DNA of 64,000 bases, from the NCBI GenBank assembly GCA_963575645.1, contig OY754465.1, positions 31,879,501 to 31,943,500 of the forward strand. Direction: 5' to 3'. Origin of the DNA: Xanthostigma xanthostigma (taxonomy: Eukaryota; Arthropoda; Insecta; Raphidioptera; Raphidiidae). How positions within the stretch are numbered: the stretch's first letter is position 1; each line of letters begins with the position of its first letter. Shown here one piece after another: positions 9,613 through 23,800 of this stretch. A model generated the notes under the pieces. It worked only from the letters and a program-made list of their open reading frames with translations, did no database searches and had not been told where the DNA came from. A program made the position numbers and the translations under genes.

Positions 9613-12600
9613 ATGCAGTTTGCATTTTCTTATGAGAGAATGATCCAAACCTGAATGTTATAGTGTAAATAGACTTACCTTCATGATATAAAGCAATTTT
9701 GCCTATAAGGACTCATTTGCCTCTAATTGTCATAAAGCATGTAAAAACTGCTTGTAGCGTTAAAATAATGGTTAATATGCAGTTTGCATTTTCTTATGAG
9801 AGAATGATCCAAACCTGAATATTATAGTGTAAATAGACTTACATTCATGAAATAAAGCAATTTTGCCTATAAGGACTTATTTGGCCCTAATTGTCATAAA
9901 GCATGTAAAAACTGCTTGTATGCGTTAAAATAATGGTTAATATGCAGTTTGCATTTTCTTATGAGAGAATGATCCAAACCTGAATGTTATAGTGTAAATA
10001 GACTTACCTTCATGAAATAAAGCAATTTTGCCTATAAAGACTCATTTGCACCTAATTGTCATAAAGCATGTAAAAACTGCTTGTATGCGTTACAATGATA
10101 GTAAATATGCAGTTTGCATTTTCTTATGAGCGAATGATCCAAACCTGAATGTTATAGTGTAAATAGACTTACCCTCATGAAATAAAGCAAATTTGCTTAT
10201 AAGGACTCATTTGCACCTAATTGTCATAAAGCTTGTAAAAACTGCTTGTATGCGTTAAAATAATAGTTAATATGCAGTTTGCATTTTCTTATGAGAGAAT
10301 GATCCAAACCTGAATGTTATAGTGAAAATAGACTTACCTTTGTAAAATAAAGCAATTTTGCCTATAAGGACTCATTTGCACCTAATTGTCGTAAAGCATG
10401 TAAAAACTGCTTGTCTGCGTTTAAATAATGGTTAATATGCAGTTTGCATTTTCTTATGAGAGAATGATCCAAACCTGAATGTTATAGTGTAAATAGACTT
10501 ACCTTCAAAAAATAAAGCAATTTTGCCTATAAGGACTCATTTGCCCCTAATTGTCATAAAGCATGTAAAAACTGCTTGTATGCGTTAAAATAATGGTTAA
10601 TATGCAGTTTGCATTTTCTTATGAGAGAATGATCCAAACCTGAATGTTATAGTGTAAATAGACTTACCTTTGTAAAATAAAGCAATTTTGCCTATACGGA
10701 CTCATTTGCACGCAATTGTCGTGAAGCATGTAAAAACTGCTTGTCTGCGTTAAAATAATGGTAATATGCAGTTTGCATTTTCTTATGAGAGAATGATCCA
10801 AACCTGAATGTTATAGTGTAAATAGACTTACCTTCATGATATAAAGCAATTTTGCCTATAAGGACTCATTTGCCCCTAATTGTCATAAAGCATGTAAAAA
10901 CTGCTTGTTGCGTTAAAATAATGGTTAATATGCAGTTTGCATTTTCTTATGAGAGAATGATCCAAACCTGAATATTACAGTGTAAATAGACTTACCTTCA
11001 TGAAATAAAGCAATTTTGCCTATAAGGACTCATTTGGCCCTAATTGTCATAAAGCATGTAAAAACTGCTTGTATGCGTTAAAATAATGGTTAATATGCAG
11101 TTTGCATTTTCTTATAAGAGAATGATCTGAACCTGAGTGTTATAGTTTAAGTAAACTTACCTTTGTAAAATAAAGCAATTTTGCCTATAAGGACTCATTT
11201 GCACCTAATTGTCGTAAAGCATGTAAAAACTGCTTGTCTGCGTTTAAATAATGGTTAATATGCAGTTTGCATTTTCTTATGAGAGAATGATTCAAACCTG
11301 AATATAATAGTGTTAATAGTTATAACTTCATGAAATAAAGCAATTTTGCCTATAATGACTCATTTGCCCCTAATTGTCATAAAGCATGTAAAAACTGCTC
11401 GTCTGCGTTAAAATAATGTTTAAAATGCAGTTTGCATTTTCTTATGAGAGAATGATCCAAACCTGAATGTTATAGTGAAAGTAGACTTACCTTTGTAAAA
11501 TAAAACAATTTTGCCTTTAAGGACTTATTTGCACCTAATTGTCGTAAACCATGTAAAAACTGCTTGTCGGCGTTAAAATAATAGTTTATATGCAGTTTGC
11601 ATTTTCTTATGAGAAAATAATCCAAACCTGAATGTTATAGTGTAAATAGACTTACCTTCATGAAATAAAGCAATTTTGCCTATAAGGACTCATTTGCCCC
11701 TAATTGTCATAAAGCATGTAAAAACTGCTTGTAGCGTTAAAATAATGGTTAATATGCAGTTTGCATTTTCTTACGAGAGAATGATCCAAACCTGAATATT
11801 ATAGTGTAAATAGACTTACCTTCATGGAATATAGCAATTTTGCCTATAAGGACTCATTTGGCCCTAATTGTCATAAAGCATGTAAAAACTGCTTGTATGC
11901 GTTAAAATAATGGTTAATATGCAGTTTGCATTATCTTATGAGAGAATGATCCAAACCTGAATGTTATAGTGTAAATAAACCTACCTTTGTAAAATAAAGC
12001 AATTTTGCCTATAAGGACTCATTTGCACGCAATTGTCGTGAAGCATGTAAAAACTGCTTGTCTGCGTTAAAATATTGGTTAATATGCAGTTTGCATTTTC
12101 TTATGAGAGAATGATCCAAACCTGAATGTTATAGTGTAAATAGACTTACCCTCATGAAATAAAGCAATTTTGCCTATAAAGACTCATTTGCACCTAATTG
12201 TCGTAAAGCATGTAAAAACTGCTTGTCTGCGTTAAAAAAATGGTTAATATGCAGTTTGCATTTTCTTAAGAGAGAATGATCCAAACCTGAATGTTATAGT
12301 GTAAATAAACTTACCTGTGTAAAATAAAGCAATTTTGCCTATAAGGACTCATTTGCACGCAATTGTCGTGAAGCATGTAAAAACTGCTTGTCTGCGTTAA
12401 AATAATGGTTAATATGCAGTTTGCATTTTCTTATGAGAGAATGATCCAAACCTGAATGTTATAGTTTAAATAGACTTACCCTCATGAAATAAAGCAATTT
12501 TGCCTATAAAGACTCATTTGCACCTAATTGTCGTAAAGCATGTAAAAACTGCTTGTCTGCGTTTAAATAATAGTTAATATGCAGTTTGCATTTTCTTATG

Positions 12601-15600
12601 AGAAAATAATCCAAACCTGAATGTTATAGTGTAAATAGACTTACCTTCATGAAATAAAGCAATTTTGCCTATAAGGACTCATTTGCCCCTAATTGTCATA
12701 AAGCATGTAAAAACTGCTTGTATGCGTTAAAATAATGGTTAATATGCAGTTTGCATTTTCTTATGAGAGAATGATCCAAACCTGAATATTACAGTGTAAA
12801 TAGACTTACCTTCATGAAATAAAGCAATTTTGCCTATAAGGACTCATTTGGCCCTAATTGTCATAAAGCATGTAAAAACTGCTTGTCTGCGTTAAAATAA
12901 TGGTTAATATGCAGTTTGCATTTTCTTATGAGAGAATGATCCAAACCTGAATGTTATAGTGTAAATAGACTTACCTTTGTAAAATAAAGCAATTTTGCCT
13001 ATAAGGACTCATTTGCACGCAATTGTCGTGAAGCATGTAAAAACTGCTTGTCTGCGTGAAAATGATAGTAAATATGCAGTTTGCATTTTCTTATGAGAGA
13101 ATGATCCAAACCTGAATGTTATAGTGTAAATAGACTTACCCTCATGAAATATCGCAATTTTGCCTATAAAGACTCATTTGAGCCTAATTGTCGTAAAGCA
13201 TGTAAAAACTGCTTGTCTGCGTTAAAAAAATGGTTAATATGCAGTTTGCATTTACTTATGAGAGAATGATCCAAACCTGAATGTTATAGTGTAAATAAAC
13301 TTATCTGTGTAAAATAAAGCAATTTTGCCTATAAGGACTCATTTGCACGCAATTGTCGTGAAGCATGTAAAAACTGCTTGTCTGCGTTAAAATAATAGTT
13401 AATATGCAGTTTGCATTTTCTTATGAGAGAATGATCCAAACCTGAATGTTATAGTGTAAATAGACTTACCTTCATGATATAAAGCAATTTTGCCTATAAG
13501 GACTCATTTGCCCCTAATTGTCATAAAGCATGTAAAAACTGCTTGTAGCGTTAAAATAATGGTTAATATGCAGTTTGCATTTTCTTATAAGAGAATGATT
13601 TAAACCTGAATATTACAGTGTACATAGACTTACCTTCATGAAATAAAGCAATTTTGCCTATAAGGACTCATTTGGCCCTAATTGTCATAAAGCATGTAAA
13701 AACTGCTTGTATGCGTTAAAATAATGGTTAATATGCAGTTTGCATTTTCTTATGAGAGAATGATCCAAACCTGAATGTTATAGTGTAAATAGACTTACCC
13801 TCATGAAATAAAGCAATTTTGCCTATAAAGACTCATTTGCACCTAATTGTCGTAAAGCATGTAAAAACTGCTTGTCTGCGTTTAAATAATGGTTAATATG
13901 CAGTTTGCATTTTCTTATGAGAAAATAATCCAAACCTGAATGTTATAGTGTAAATAGACTTACCTTCATGAAATAAAGCAATTTTGCCTATAAGGACTCA
14001 TTTGCCCCTAATTGTCATAAAGCATGTAAAAACTGCTTGTATGCGTTAAAATAATGGTTAATATGCAGTTTGCATTTTCTTATGAGAGAATGATCCAAAC
14101 CTGAATGTTATAGTGTAAATAGACTTACCTTTGTAAAATAAAGCAATTTTGCCTTAAGGACTCATTTGCACGCAATTGTCGTGAAGCATGTAAAAACTGC
14201 TTGTCTGCGTGAAAATGATTGTAAATATGCAGTTTGCATTTTCTTATGAGAGAATGATCCAAACCTGAATGTTATAGTGTAAATAGACTTACCCTCATGA
14301 AATAAAGCAAATTTGCTTATAAGGACTCATTTGCACCTAATTGTCATAAAGCTTGTAAAAACTGCTTGTATGCGTTAAAATAATAGTTAATATGCAGTTT
14401 GCATTTTCTTATGAGAGAATGATCCAAACCTGAATGTTATAGTGAAAATAGACTTACCTTTGTAAAATAAAGCAATTTTGCCTATAAGGACTCATTTGCA
14501 CCTGATTGTCGTAAAGCATGTAAAAACTGCTTGTCTGCGTTAAAATAATGGTTAATATGCAGTTTGCATTTTCTTATGAGAGAATGATCCAAACCTGAAT
14601 GTTATAGTGTAAATAGACTTACCTTTGTAAAATAAAGCAATTTTGCCTATAAGGACTCATTTGCACGCAATTGTCGTGAAGCATGTAAAAACTGCTTGTC
14701 TGCGTGAAAATGATAGTAAATATGCAGTTTGCATTTTCTTATGAGAGAATGATCCAAACCTGAATGTTATAGTGTAAATAGACTTACCCTCATGAAATAT
14801 CGCAATTTTGCCTATAAAGACTCATTTGCACCTAATTGTCGTAAAGCATGTAAAAACTGCTTGTCTGCGTTAAAATAATGGTTAATATGCAGTTTGCATT
14901 TTCTTATGAGAGAATGATCCAAACCTGAATGTTATAGTGTAAATAGACTTACCTTCATGATATAAAGCAATTTTGCCTATAAGGACTCATTTGCCCCTAA
15001 TTGTCATAAAGCATGTAAAAACTGCTTGTAGCGTTAAAATAATGGTTAATATGCAGTTTGCATTTTCTTATGAGAGAATGATCCAAACCTGAATATTACA
15101 GTGTAAATAGACTTACCTTCATGAAATAAAGCAATTTTGCCTATAAGGACTCATTTGGCCCTAATTGTCATAAAGCATGTAAAAACTGCTTGTATGCGTT
15201 AAAATAATGGTTAATATGCAGTTTGCATTTTCTTATGAGAGAATGATCCAAACCTGAATGTTATAGTGTAAATAGACTTACCCTCATGAAATAAAGCAAT
15301 TTTGCCTATAAAGACTCATTTGCACCTAATTGTCGTAAAGCATGTAAAAACTGCTTGTCTGCGTTTAAATAATGGTTAATATGCAGTTTGCATTTTCTTA
15401 TGAGAAAATAATCCAAACCTGAATGTTATAGTGTAAATAGACTTACCTTCATGAAATAAAGCAATTTTGCCTATAAGGACTCATTTGCCCCTAATTGTCA
15501 TAAAGCATGTAAAAACTGCTTGTATGCGTTAAAATAATGGTTAATATGCAGTTTGCATTTTCTTATGAGAGAATGATCCAAACCTGAATGTTATAGTGTA

Positions 15601-18600
15601 AATAGACTTACCTTTGTAAAATAAAGCAATTTTGCCTATAAGGACTCATTTGCACGCAATTGTCGTGAAGCATGTAAAAACTGCTTGTCTGCGTGAAAAT
15701 GATAGTAAATATGCAGTTTGCATTTTCTTATGAGAGAATGATCCAAACCTGAATGTTATAGTGTAAATAGACTTACCCTCATGAAATAAAGCAATTTTGC
15801 CTATAAGGACTCATTTGCACCTAATTGTCGTAAAGCATGTAAAAACTGCTTGTCTGCGTTAAAATAATGGTTAATATGCAGTTTGCATTTTCTTATGAGA
15901 GAATGATCCAAACCTGAATGTTATAGTGTAAATAGACTTACCTTTGTAAAATAAAGCAATTTTGCCTATAAGGACTCATTTGCACGCAATTGTCGCGAAG
16001 CATGTAAAAACTGCTTGTCTGCGTGAAAATGATAGTAAATATGCAGTTTGCATTTTCTTATGAGAGAATGATCCAAACCTGAATGTTATAGTGTAAATAG
16101 ACTTACCCTCATGAAATAAAGCAATTTTGCCTATAAGGACACATTTGCACCTAATTGTCGTAAAGCATGTAAAAACTGCTTGTCTGCGTTAAAATAATTG
16201 TTAATATGCAGTTTGTATTTTCTTATGAGAGAATGATCCAAACCTGAATGTTATAGTGTAAATAGACTTACCTTTGTAAAATAAAGCAATTTTGCCTATA
16301 AGGACTCATTTGCACGCAATTGTCGTGAAGCATGTAAAAACTGCTTGTCTGCGTGAAAATGATAGTAAATATGCAGTTTGCATTTTCTTATGAGAGAATG
16401 ATCCAAACCTGAATGTTATAGTGTAAATAGACTTACCCTCATGAAATATTGCAATTTTGCCTATAAAGACTCATTTGAGCCTAATTGTCGTAAAGCATGT
16501 AAAAACTGCTTGTCTGCGTTAAAAAAATGGTTAATATGCAGTTTGCATTTTCTTATGAGAGAATGATCCAAACCTGAATGTTATAGTGTAAATAAACTTA
16601 TCTGTGTAAAATAAAGCAATTTTGCCTATAAGGACTCATTTGCACGCAATTGTCGTGAAGCATGTAAAAACTGCTTGTCTGCGTTAAAATAATGGTTAAT
16701 ATGCAGTTTGCATTTTCTTATGAGAAAATGATCCAAACCTGAATGTTATAGTGTAAATAGACTTACCTTCATGATATAAAGCAATTTTGCCTATAAGGAC
16801 TCATTTGCCCCTAATTGTCATAAAGCATGTAAAAACTGCTTGTAGCGTTAAAATAATGGTTAATATGCAGTTTGCATTTTCTTATGAGAGAATGATCCAA
16901 ACCTGAATATTACAGTGTAAATAGACTTACCTTCATGAAATAAAGCAATTTTGCCTATAAGGACTCATTTGGCCCTAATTGTCATAAAGCATGTAAAAAC
17001 TGCTTGTATGCGTTAAAATAATGGTTAATATGCAGTTTGCATTTTCTTATGAGAGAATGATCCAAACCTGAATGTTATAGTGTAAATAGACTTACCCTCA
17101 TGAAATAAAGCAATTTTGCCTATAAAGACTCATTTGCACCTAATTGTCGTAAAGCATGTAAAAACTGCTTGTCTGCGTTTAAATAATGGTTAGTATGCAG
17201 TTTGCATTTTCTTATGAGAAAATAATCCAAACCTGAATGTTATAGTGTAAATAGACTTACCTTCATGAAATAAAGCAATTTTGCCTATAAGGACTCATTT
17301 GCCCCTAATTGTCATAAAGCATGTAAAAACTGCTTGTATGCTTTAAAATAATGGTTAATATGCAGTTTGCATTTTCTTATGAGAGAATGATCCAAACCTG
17401 AATGTTATAGTGTAAATAGACTTACCTTTGTAAAATAAAGCAATTTTGCCTTAAGGACTCATTTGCACGCAATTGTCGTGAAGCATGTAAAAACTGCTTG
17501 TCTGCGTGAAAATGATAGTAAATATGCAGTTTGCATTTTCTTATGAGAGAATGATCCAAACCTGAATGTTATAGTGTAAATAGACTTACCCTCATGAAAT
17601 AAAGCAAATTTGCTTATAAGGACTCATTTGCACCTAATTGTCATAAAGCTTGTAAAAACTGCTTGTATGCGTTAAAATAATAGTTAATATGCAGTTTGCA
17701 TTTTCTTATGAGAGAATGATCCAAACCTGAATGTTATAGTGAAAATAGACTTACCTTTGTAAAATAAAGCAATTTTGCCTATAAGGACTCATTTGCACCT
17801 AATTGTCGTAAAGCATGTAAAAACTGCTTGTCTGCGTTAAAATAATGGTTAATATGCAGTTTGCATTTTCTTATGAGAGAATGATCCAAACCTGAATGTT
17901 ATAGTGTAAATAGACTTACCTTTGTAAAATAAAGCAATTTTGCCTATAAGGACTCATTTGCACGCAATTGTCGTGAAGCATGTAAAAACTGCTTGTCTGC
18001 GTGAAAATGATAGTAAATATGCAGTTTGCATTTTCTTATGAGAGAATGATCCAAACCTGAATGTTATAGTGTAAATAGACTTACCCTCATGAAATATCGC
18101 AATTTTGCCTATAAAGACTCATTTGCACCTAATTGTCGTAAAGCATGTAAAAACTGCTTGTCTGCGTTAAAAAAATGGTTAATATGCAGTTTGCATTTTC
18201 TTATGAGAGAATGATCCAAACCTGAATGTTATAGTGTAAATAAACTTATCTGTGTAAAATAAAGCAATTTTGCCTATAAGGACTCATTTGCACGCAATTG
18301 TCGTGAAGCATGTAAAAACTGCTTGTCTGCGTTAAAATAATGGTTAATATGCAGTTTGCATTTTCTTATGAGAGAATGATCCAAACCTGAATGTTATAGT
18401 GTAAATAGAATTACCTTCATGATATAAAGCAATTTTGCCTATAAGGACTCATTTGCCCCTAATTGTCATAAAGCATGTAAAAACTGCTTGTAGCGTTAAA
18501 ATAATGGTTAATATGCAGTTTGCATTTTCTTATGAGAGAATGATCCAAACCTGAATATTACAGTGTAAATAGACTTACCTTCATGAAATAAAGAAATTTT

Positions 18601-19120
18601 GCCTATAAGGACTCATTTGGCCCTAATTGTCATAAAGCATGTAAAAACTGCTTGTATGCGTTAAAATAATGGTTAATATGCAGTTTGCATTTTCTTATGA
18701 GAGAATGATCCAAACCTGAATGTTATAGTGTAAATAGACTTACCCTCATGAAATAAAGCAATTTTGCCTATAAAGACTCATTTGCACCTAATTGTCGTAA
18801 AGCATGTAAAAACTGCTTGTCTGCGTTTAAATAATGGTTAATATGCAGTTTGCATTTTCTTATGAGAAAATAATCCAAACCTGAATGTTATAGTGTAAAT
18901 AGACTTACCTTCATGAAATAAAGCAATTTTGCCTATAAGGACTCATTTGCCCCTAATTGTCATAAAGCATGTAAAAACTGCTTGTATGCGTTAAAATAAT
19001 GGTTAATATGCAGTTTGCATTTTCTTATGAGAGAATGATCCAAACCTGAATGTTATAGTGTAAATAGACTTACCTTTGTAAAATAAAGCAATTTTGCCTA
19101 TAAGGACTCATTTGCACGCA

Positions 19121-19128
19121 ATTGTCGT
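19121..19128. repeat. Left target-site duplication of insertion copy 2
   Basis: ATTGTCGT at exactly the same monomer position as at 1452-1459, offset 17,669. It is repeated at 20802-20809. Confidence 0.9.
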
Positions 19129-19273
19129 GGTTCTATGACTCTATATCCTCGGACAAAATATCCTATACAAAATATCCCGGACAAAATATCCTCAGACAAA
19201 ATATCCTCAAGACAAAATATCCTCAGACAAAATATCCTCAAGACAAAAAATCCTTCGGACATAATATCCACGG
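19129..19273. repeat. Left inverted arm of insertion copy 2
   Basis: Tandem GACAAAATATCC repeats, identical by reading to 1460-1604. Confidence 0.9.
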
Positions 19274-19373
19274 TATGATAAAATTATACGGGATACAAGG
19301 CTAAAATAAAAAAACAATTTTTATTCACTAGAACATTATTTATTGATCAACGTTTCGGCAATTTTCTTGACTT
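19274..19373. other. Left unique region of insertion copy 2
   Basis: Same 100 bases as 1605-1704, including the AATAAAAA / TTTTTATT inverted repeat. No gene seen. Confidence 0.7.
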
Positions 19374-20610
19374 GTTTTTTTAAAAACTCCACATTTGCCC
19401 CTTCCCGTTTCACTGCGAGACAATTCGCATACCCCTTTATCGTTCACCCCGGAATTATAATTCGCATACCCGTTTATCGTTCACCCCGGAATTGTTTTTT
19501 TAAAAACTCCACATTTGCCCCTTCCCGTTTCACTGCGAGACAATTCGCATACCCCTTTATCGTTCACCCCGGAATTACAATTCGAATACCCGTTTATCGT
19601 TCACCCCGGAATTGTTTTTTTAAAAACTCCACATTTGCCCCTTCCCGTTTCACTGCGAGACAATTCGCATACCCCTTTATCGTTCACCCCGGAATTATAA
19701 TTCGCATACCCGTTTATCGTTCACCCCGGAATTGTTTTTTTAAAAACTCCACATTTGCCCCTTCCCGTTTCACTGCGAGACAATTCGCATACCCCTTTAT
19801 CGTTCACCCCGGAATTACAATTCGCATACCCGTTTATCGTTCACCCCGGAATTTCAATTCGCATACCCGTTTATCGTTCACCCCGGAATTGTTTTTTTAA
19901 AAACTCCACATTTGCCCCTTCCCGTTTCACTGCGAGACAATTCGCATACCCCTTTATCGTTCACCCCGGAATTACAATTCGCATACCCGTTTATCGTTCA
20001 GCCCGGAATTGTTTTTTTAAAAACTCCACATTTGCCCCTTCCCGTTTCACTGCGAGACAATTCGCATACCCCTTTATCGTTCACCCCGGAATTACAATTC
20101 GCATACCCGTTTATCGTTCACCCCGGAATTGTTTTTTTAAAAACTCCACATTTGCCCCTTCCCGTTTCACTGCGAGACAATTCGCATACCCCTTTATCGT
20201 TCACCCCGGAATTACAATTCGCATACCCGTTTATCGTTCACCCCGGAATTGTTTTTTTAAAAACTCCACATTTGCCCCTTCCCGTTTCACTGCGAGACAA
20301 TTCGCATACCCCTTTATCGTTCACCCCGGAATTACAATTCGCATACCCGTTTATCGTTCACCCCGGAATTGTTTTTTTAAAAACTCCACATTTGCCCCTT
20401 CCCGTTTCACTGCGAGACAATTCGCATACCCCTTTATCGTTCACTCCGGAATTACAATTCGCATACCCGTTTATCGTTCACCCCGGAATTGTTTTTTTAA
20501 AAACTCCACATTTGCCCCTTCCCGTTTCACTGCGAGACAATTCGCATACCCCTTTATCGTTCACTCCGGAATTACAATTCGCATACCCGTTTGTCGTTCA
20601 CCCCGGAATT
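19374..20610. repeat. 120-bp minisatellite, 10 units, insertion copy 2
   Basis: Ten GTTTTTTTAAAAACTCC-headed units with the same lengths and the same unit-specific variants as 1705-2941. The expanded 157-bp unit is at 19734-19890. Open frames across it are periodicity artefacts. Confidence 0.95.
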
Positions 20611-20669
20611 GACGTCAGAAACAGTTATAAAGAATTATATGTAGAAAGTCAATTTTTTTTTGCATTTTT
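20611..20669. other. Right unique region of insertion copy 2
   Basis: Corresponds to 2942-3000. The TGACGTCA palindrome is at 20610-20617, followed by G at 20618, where copy 1 has A. Confidence 0.7.
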
Positions 20670-20801
20670 TGTCCACGGATATTCTGACAAAGGACATTTT
20701 GTCTCATGGATATTTTGTCTCAAGGATATTTTGTCCAAGGATATTTTAACAAGGATATTTTGTCGGGGATATTTTGTCCGCGGATATGGAGTCCGGTTAC
20801 C
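20670..20801. repeat. Right inverted arm of insertion copy 2
   Basis: GGATATTTTGTC repeats ending GTCCGGTTACC, the same as 3001-3132. Confidence 0.9.
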
Positions 20802-20809
20802 ATTGTCGT
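20802..20809. repeat. Right target-site duplication of insertion copy 2
   Basis: ATTGTCGT followed by GAAGCATG; the satellite resumes in phase. Confidence 0.9.
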
Positions 20810-23800
20810 GAAGCATGTAAAAACTGCTTGTCTGCGTGAAAATGATAGTAAATATGCAGTTTGCATTTTCTTATGAGAGAATGATCCAAACCTGAATGTT
20901 ATAGTGTAAATAGACTTACCCTCATGAAATAAAGCAATTTTGCCTATAAAGACTCATTTGCACCTAATTGTCGTAAAGCATGTAAAAACTGCTTGTCTGC
21001 GTTAAAAAAATGGTTAATATGCAGTTTGCATTTTCTTATGAGAGAATGATCCAAACCTGAATGTTATAGTGTAAATAAACTTACCTGTGTAAAATAAAGC
21101 AATTTTGCCTATAAGGACTCATTTGCACGCAATTGTCGTGAAGCATGTAAAAACTGCTTGTCGGCGTTAAAATAATGGTTAATATGCAGTTTGCATTTTC
21201 TTATGAGAGAATGATCCAAACCTGAATGTTATAGTGTAAATAGACTTACCTTCATGATATAAAGCAATTTTGCCTATAAGGACTCATTTGCCCCTAATTG
21301 TCATAAAGCATGTAAAAACTGCTTGTAGCGTTAAAATAATGGTTAATATGCAGTTTGCATTTTCTTATGAGAGAATGATCCAAACCTGAATATTATAGTG
21401 TAAATAGACTTACCTTCATGAAATAAAGCAATTTTGCCTATAAGGACTCATTTGGCCCTAATTGTCATAAAGCATGTAAAAACTGCTTGTATGCGTTAAA
21501 ATAATGGTTAATATGCAGTTTGCATTTTCTTATGAGAGAATGATCCAAACCTGAATGTTATAGTGTAAATAGACTTACCTTTGTAAAATAAAGCAATTTT
21601 GCCTATAAGGACTCATTTGCACGCAATTGTCGTGAAGCATGTAAAAACTGCTTGTCGGCGTTAAAATAATGGTTAATATGCAGTTTGCATTTTCTTATGA
21701 GAGAATGATCCAAACCTGAATGTTATAGTGTAAATAGACTTATCTTCATGAAATAAAGCAATTTTGCCTATAAAGACTCATTTGCACCTAATTGTCATAA
21801 AGCATGTAAAAACTGCTTGTATGCGTTACAATGATAGTAAATATGCAGTTTGCATTTTCTTATGAGCGAATGATCCAAACCTGAATGTTATAGTGTAAAT
21901 AGACTTACCTTTGTAAAATAAAGCAATTTTGCCTATAAGGACTCATTTGCACGCAATTGTCGTGAAGCATGTAAAAACTGCTTGTCTGCGTTAAAATAAT
22001 GGTTAATATGCAGTTTGCATTTTCTTATGAGAGAATGATCCAAACCTGAATGTTATAGTATAAATAGACTTACCTTCATAAAATAAAGCAATTTTGCCTA
22101 TAAGGACTCATTTGCACGCAATTGTCGTGAAGCATGTAAAAACTGCTTGTAGCGTTAAAATAATGGTTAATATGCAGTTTGCATTTTCTTATGAAAGAAT
22201 GATCCAAACCTGAATATTACAGTGTAAATAGACTTACCTTCATGAAATAAAGCAATTTTGCCTATAAGGACTCATTTGGCCCTAATTGTCATAAAGCATG
22301 TAAAAACTGCTTGTATGCGTTAAAATAATGGTTAATATGCAGTTTGCATTTTCTTATGAGAGAATGATCCAAACCTGAATGTTATAGTGTAAATAGACTT
22401 ACCTTCATGATATAAAGCAATTTTGCCTATAAGGACTCATTTGCCCCTAATTGTCATAAAGCATGTAAAAACTGCTTGTAGCGTTAAAATAATGGTTAAT
22501 ATGCAGTTTGCATTTTCTTATGAGAGAATGATCCAAACCTGAATATTATAAGTGTAAATAGACTTACCTTCATGAAATAAAGCAATTTTGCCTATAAGGA
22601 CTCATTTGCCCCTAATTGTCATAAAGCATGTAAAAACTGCTTGTAGCGTTAAAATAATGGTTAATATGCAGTTTGCATTTTCTTATGAGAGAATGATCCA
22701 AACCTGAATATTACAGTGTAAATAGACTTACCTTCATGAAATAAAGCAATTTTGCCTATAAGGACTCATTTGGCCCTAATTGTCATAAAGCATGTAAAAA
22801 CTGCTTGTATGCGTTAAAATAATGGTTAATATGCAGTTTGCATTTTCTTATGAGAGAATGATCCAAACCTGAATGTTATAGTGTAAATAGACTTACCTTC
22901 ATGATCTAAAGCAATTTTGCCTATAAAGACTCATTTGCACCTAATTGTCATAAAGCATGTAAAAACTGCTTGTATGCGTTAAAATGATAGTAAATATGCA
23001 GTTTGCATTTTCTTATGAGCGAATGATCCAAACCTGAATGTTATAGTGTAAATAGACTTACCCTCATAAAATAAAGCAATTTTGCCTATAAGGACTCATT
23101 TGCACCTAATTGTCGTAAAGCATGTAAAAACTTCTTGTCTGCGTTTAAATAATGGTTAATATGCAGTTTGCATTTTCTTATGAGAGAATGATCCAAACCT
23201 GAATGTTATAGTGTAAATAGACTTACCTTCATAAAATAAAGCAATTTTGCCTATAAGGACTCATTTGCCCCTAATTGTCATAAAGCATGTAAAAACTGCT
23301 TGTATGCGTTAAAATAATGGTTAATATGCAGTTTGCATTTTCTTATGAGAGAATGATCCAAACCTGAATGTTATAGTGAAAATAGACTTACCTTTGTAAA
23401 ATAAAGCAATTTTGCCTATAAGGACTCATTTGCACTTAATTGTCGTAAAGCATGTAAAAACTGCTTGTCAGCGTTAAAATAATGGTTAATATGCAGTTTG
23501 CATTTTCTTATGAGAGAATGATCCAAACCTGAATGTTATAGTGTAAATAGACTTACCCTCATGAAATAAAGCAATTTTGCCTATAAAGACTCATTTGCAC
23601 CTAATTGTCAAAAAGCATGTAAAAACTGCTTGTATGCGTTAAAATAATGGTTAATATGCAGTTTGCATTTTCTTATGAGAGAATGATCCAAACCTGAATG
23701 TTATAGTGTAAATAGACTTACCCTCATGAAATAAAGCAATTTTGCCTATAAAGACTCATTTGCACCTAATTGTCGTAAACCATGTAAAAACTGATTGACT

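Larger units (their letters stand above)
1..17998. repeat. Long higher-order repeat, copy 1 (about 100 monomers plus insertion)
   Basis: The sequence starting GCGTGAAAATGATAGTAAAT at position 1, leading into the CCTCATGAAATATCGC monomer, recurs at 17999 and 36156. The sequence after the insertion, 3133 to about 8100, matches 20802 to about 25780 with only scattered single-base differences and a 1-bp indel near 4820. Beyond about 8.1 kb the two copies differ by gain, loss and reordering of monomer blocks; for example the TGATCTAAAC marker is at 9311 in this copy and 27639 in the next, an offset of 18,328. Removing the insertion and one target copy (1,681 bp) leaves about 16.3 kb, near 99 monomers. 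Whether the true unit starts at position 1 is unknown because the window begins there. Confidence 0.75.
3133..19128. repeat. 165-bp satellite array, segment 2 (between the insertions)
   Basis: About 97 uninterrupted head-to-tail monomers in the same orientation as segment 1. No gene, RNA or other mobile element was seen. From about 13.0 to 19.1 kb monomers recur in a fairly regular order: CCTCATGAAAT type, CTGTGTAAAAT type with AAATAAAC, GATATAAAG type, ATTACAG type, CCTCATGAAAT type, GAAAATAATCC type, then TTTGTAAAAT type. Around 8-12 kb the order is much less regular. A subset of monomers carries AAGCTT (for example 8416 and 10229), in CATAAAGCTTG where most have CATAAAGCATG. Confidence 0.97.
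19129..20801. mobile_element. Non-autonomous foldback/MITE-like DNA transposon, copy 2
   Basis: It has the same length (1,673 bp), orientation, arms, minisatellite variants and target duplication as 1460-3132. The offset is a constant 17,669 throughout, so there is no indel. The only substitution I found is G at 20618 against A at 2949. Sharing of the 157-bp unit and all unit-specific point variants shows that this copy arose by duplication of the host segment, not by an independent insertion. Confidence 0.88.

Noticed and set aside
19129-20801. Independent second insertion of the same element
   Set aside because: It shares the exact target base, flanking monomer order, all minisatellite unit variants and a constant 17,669-bp offset with the first copy. 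Duplication of the block explains this better.
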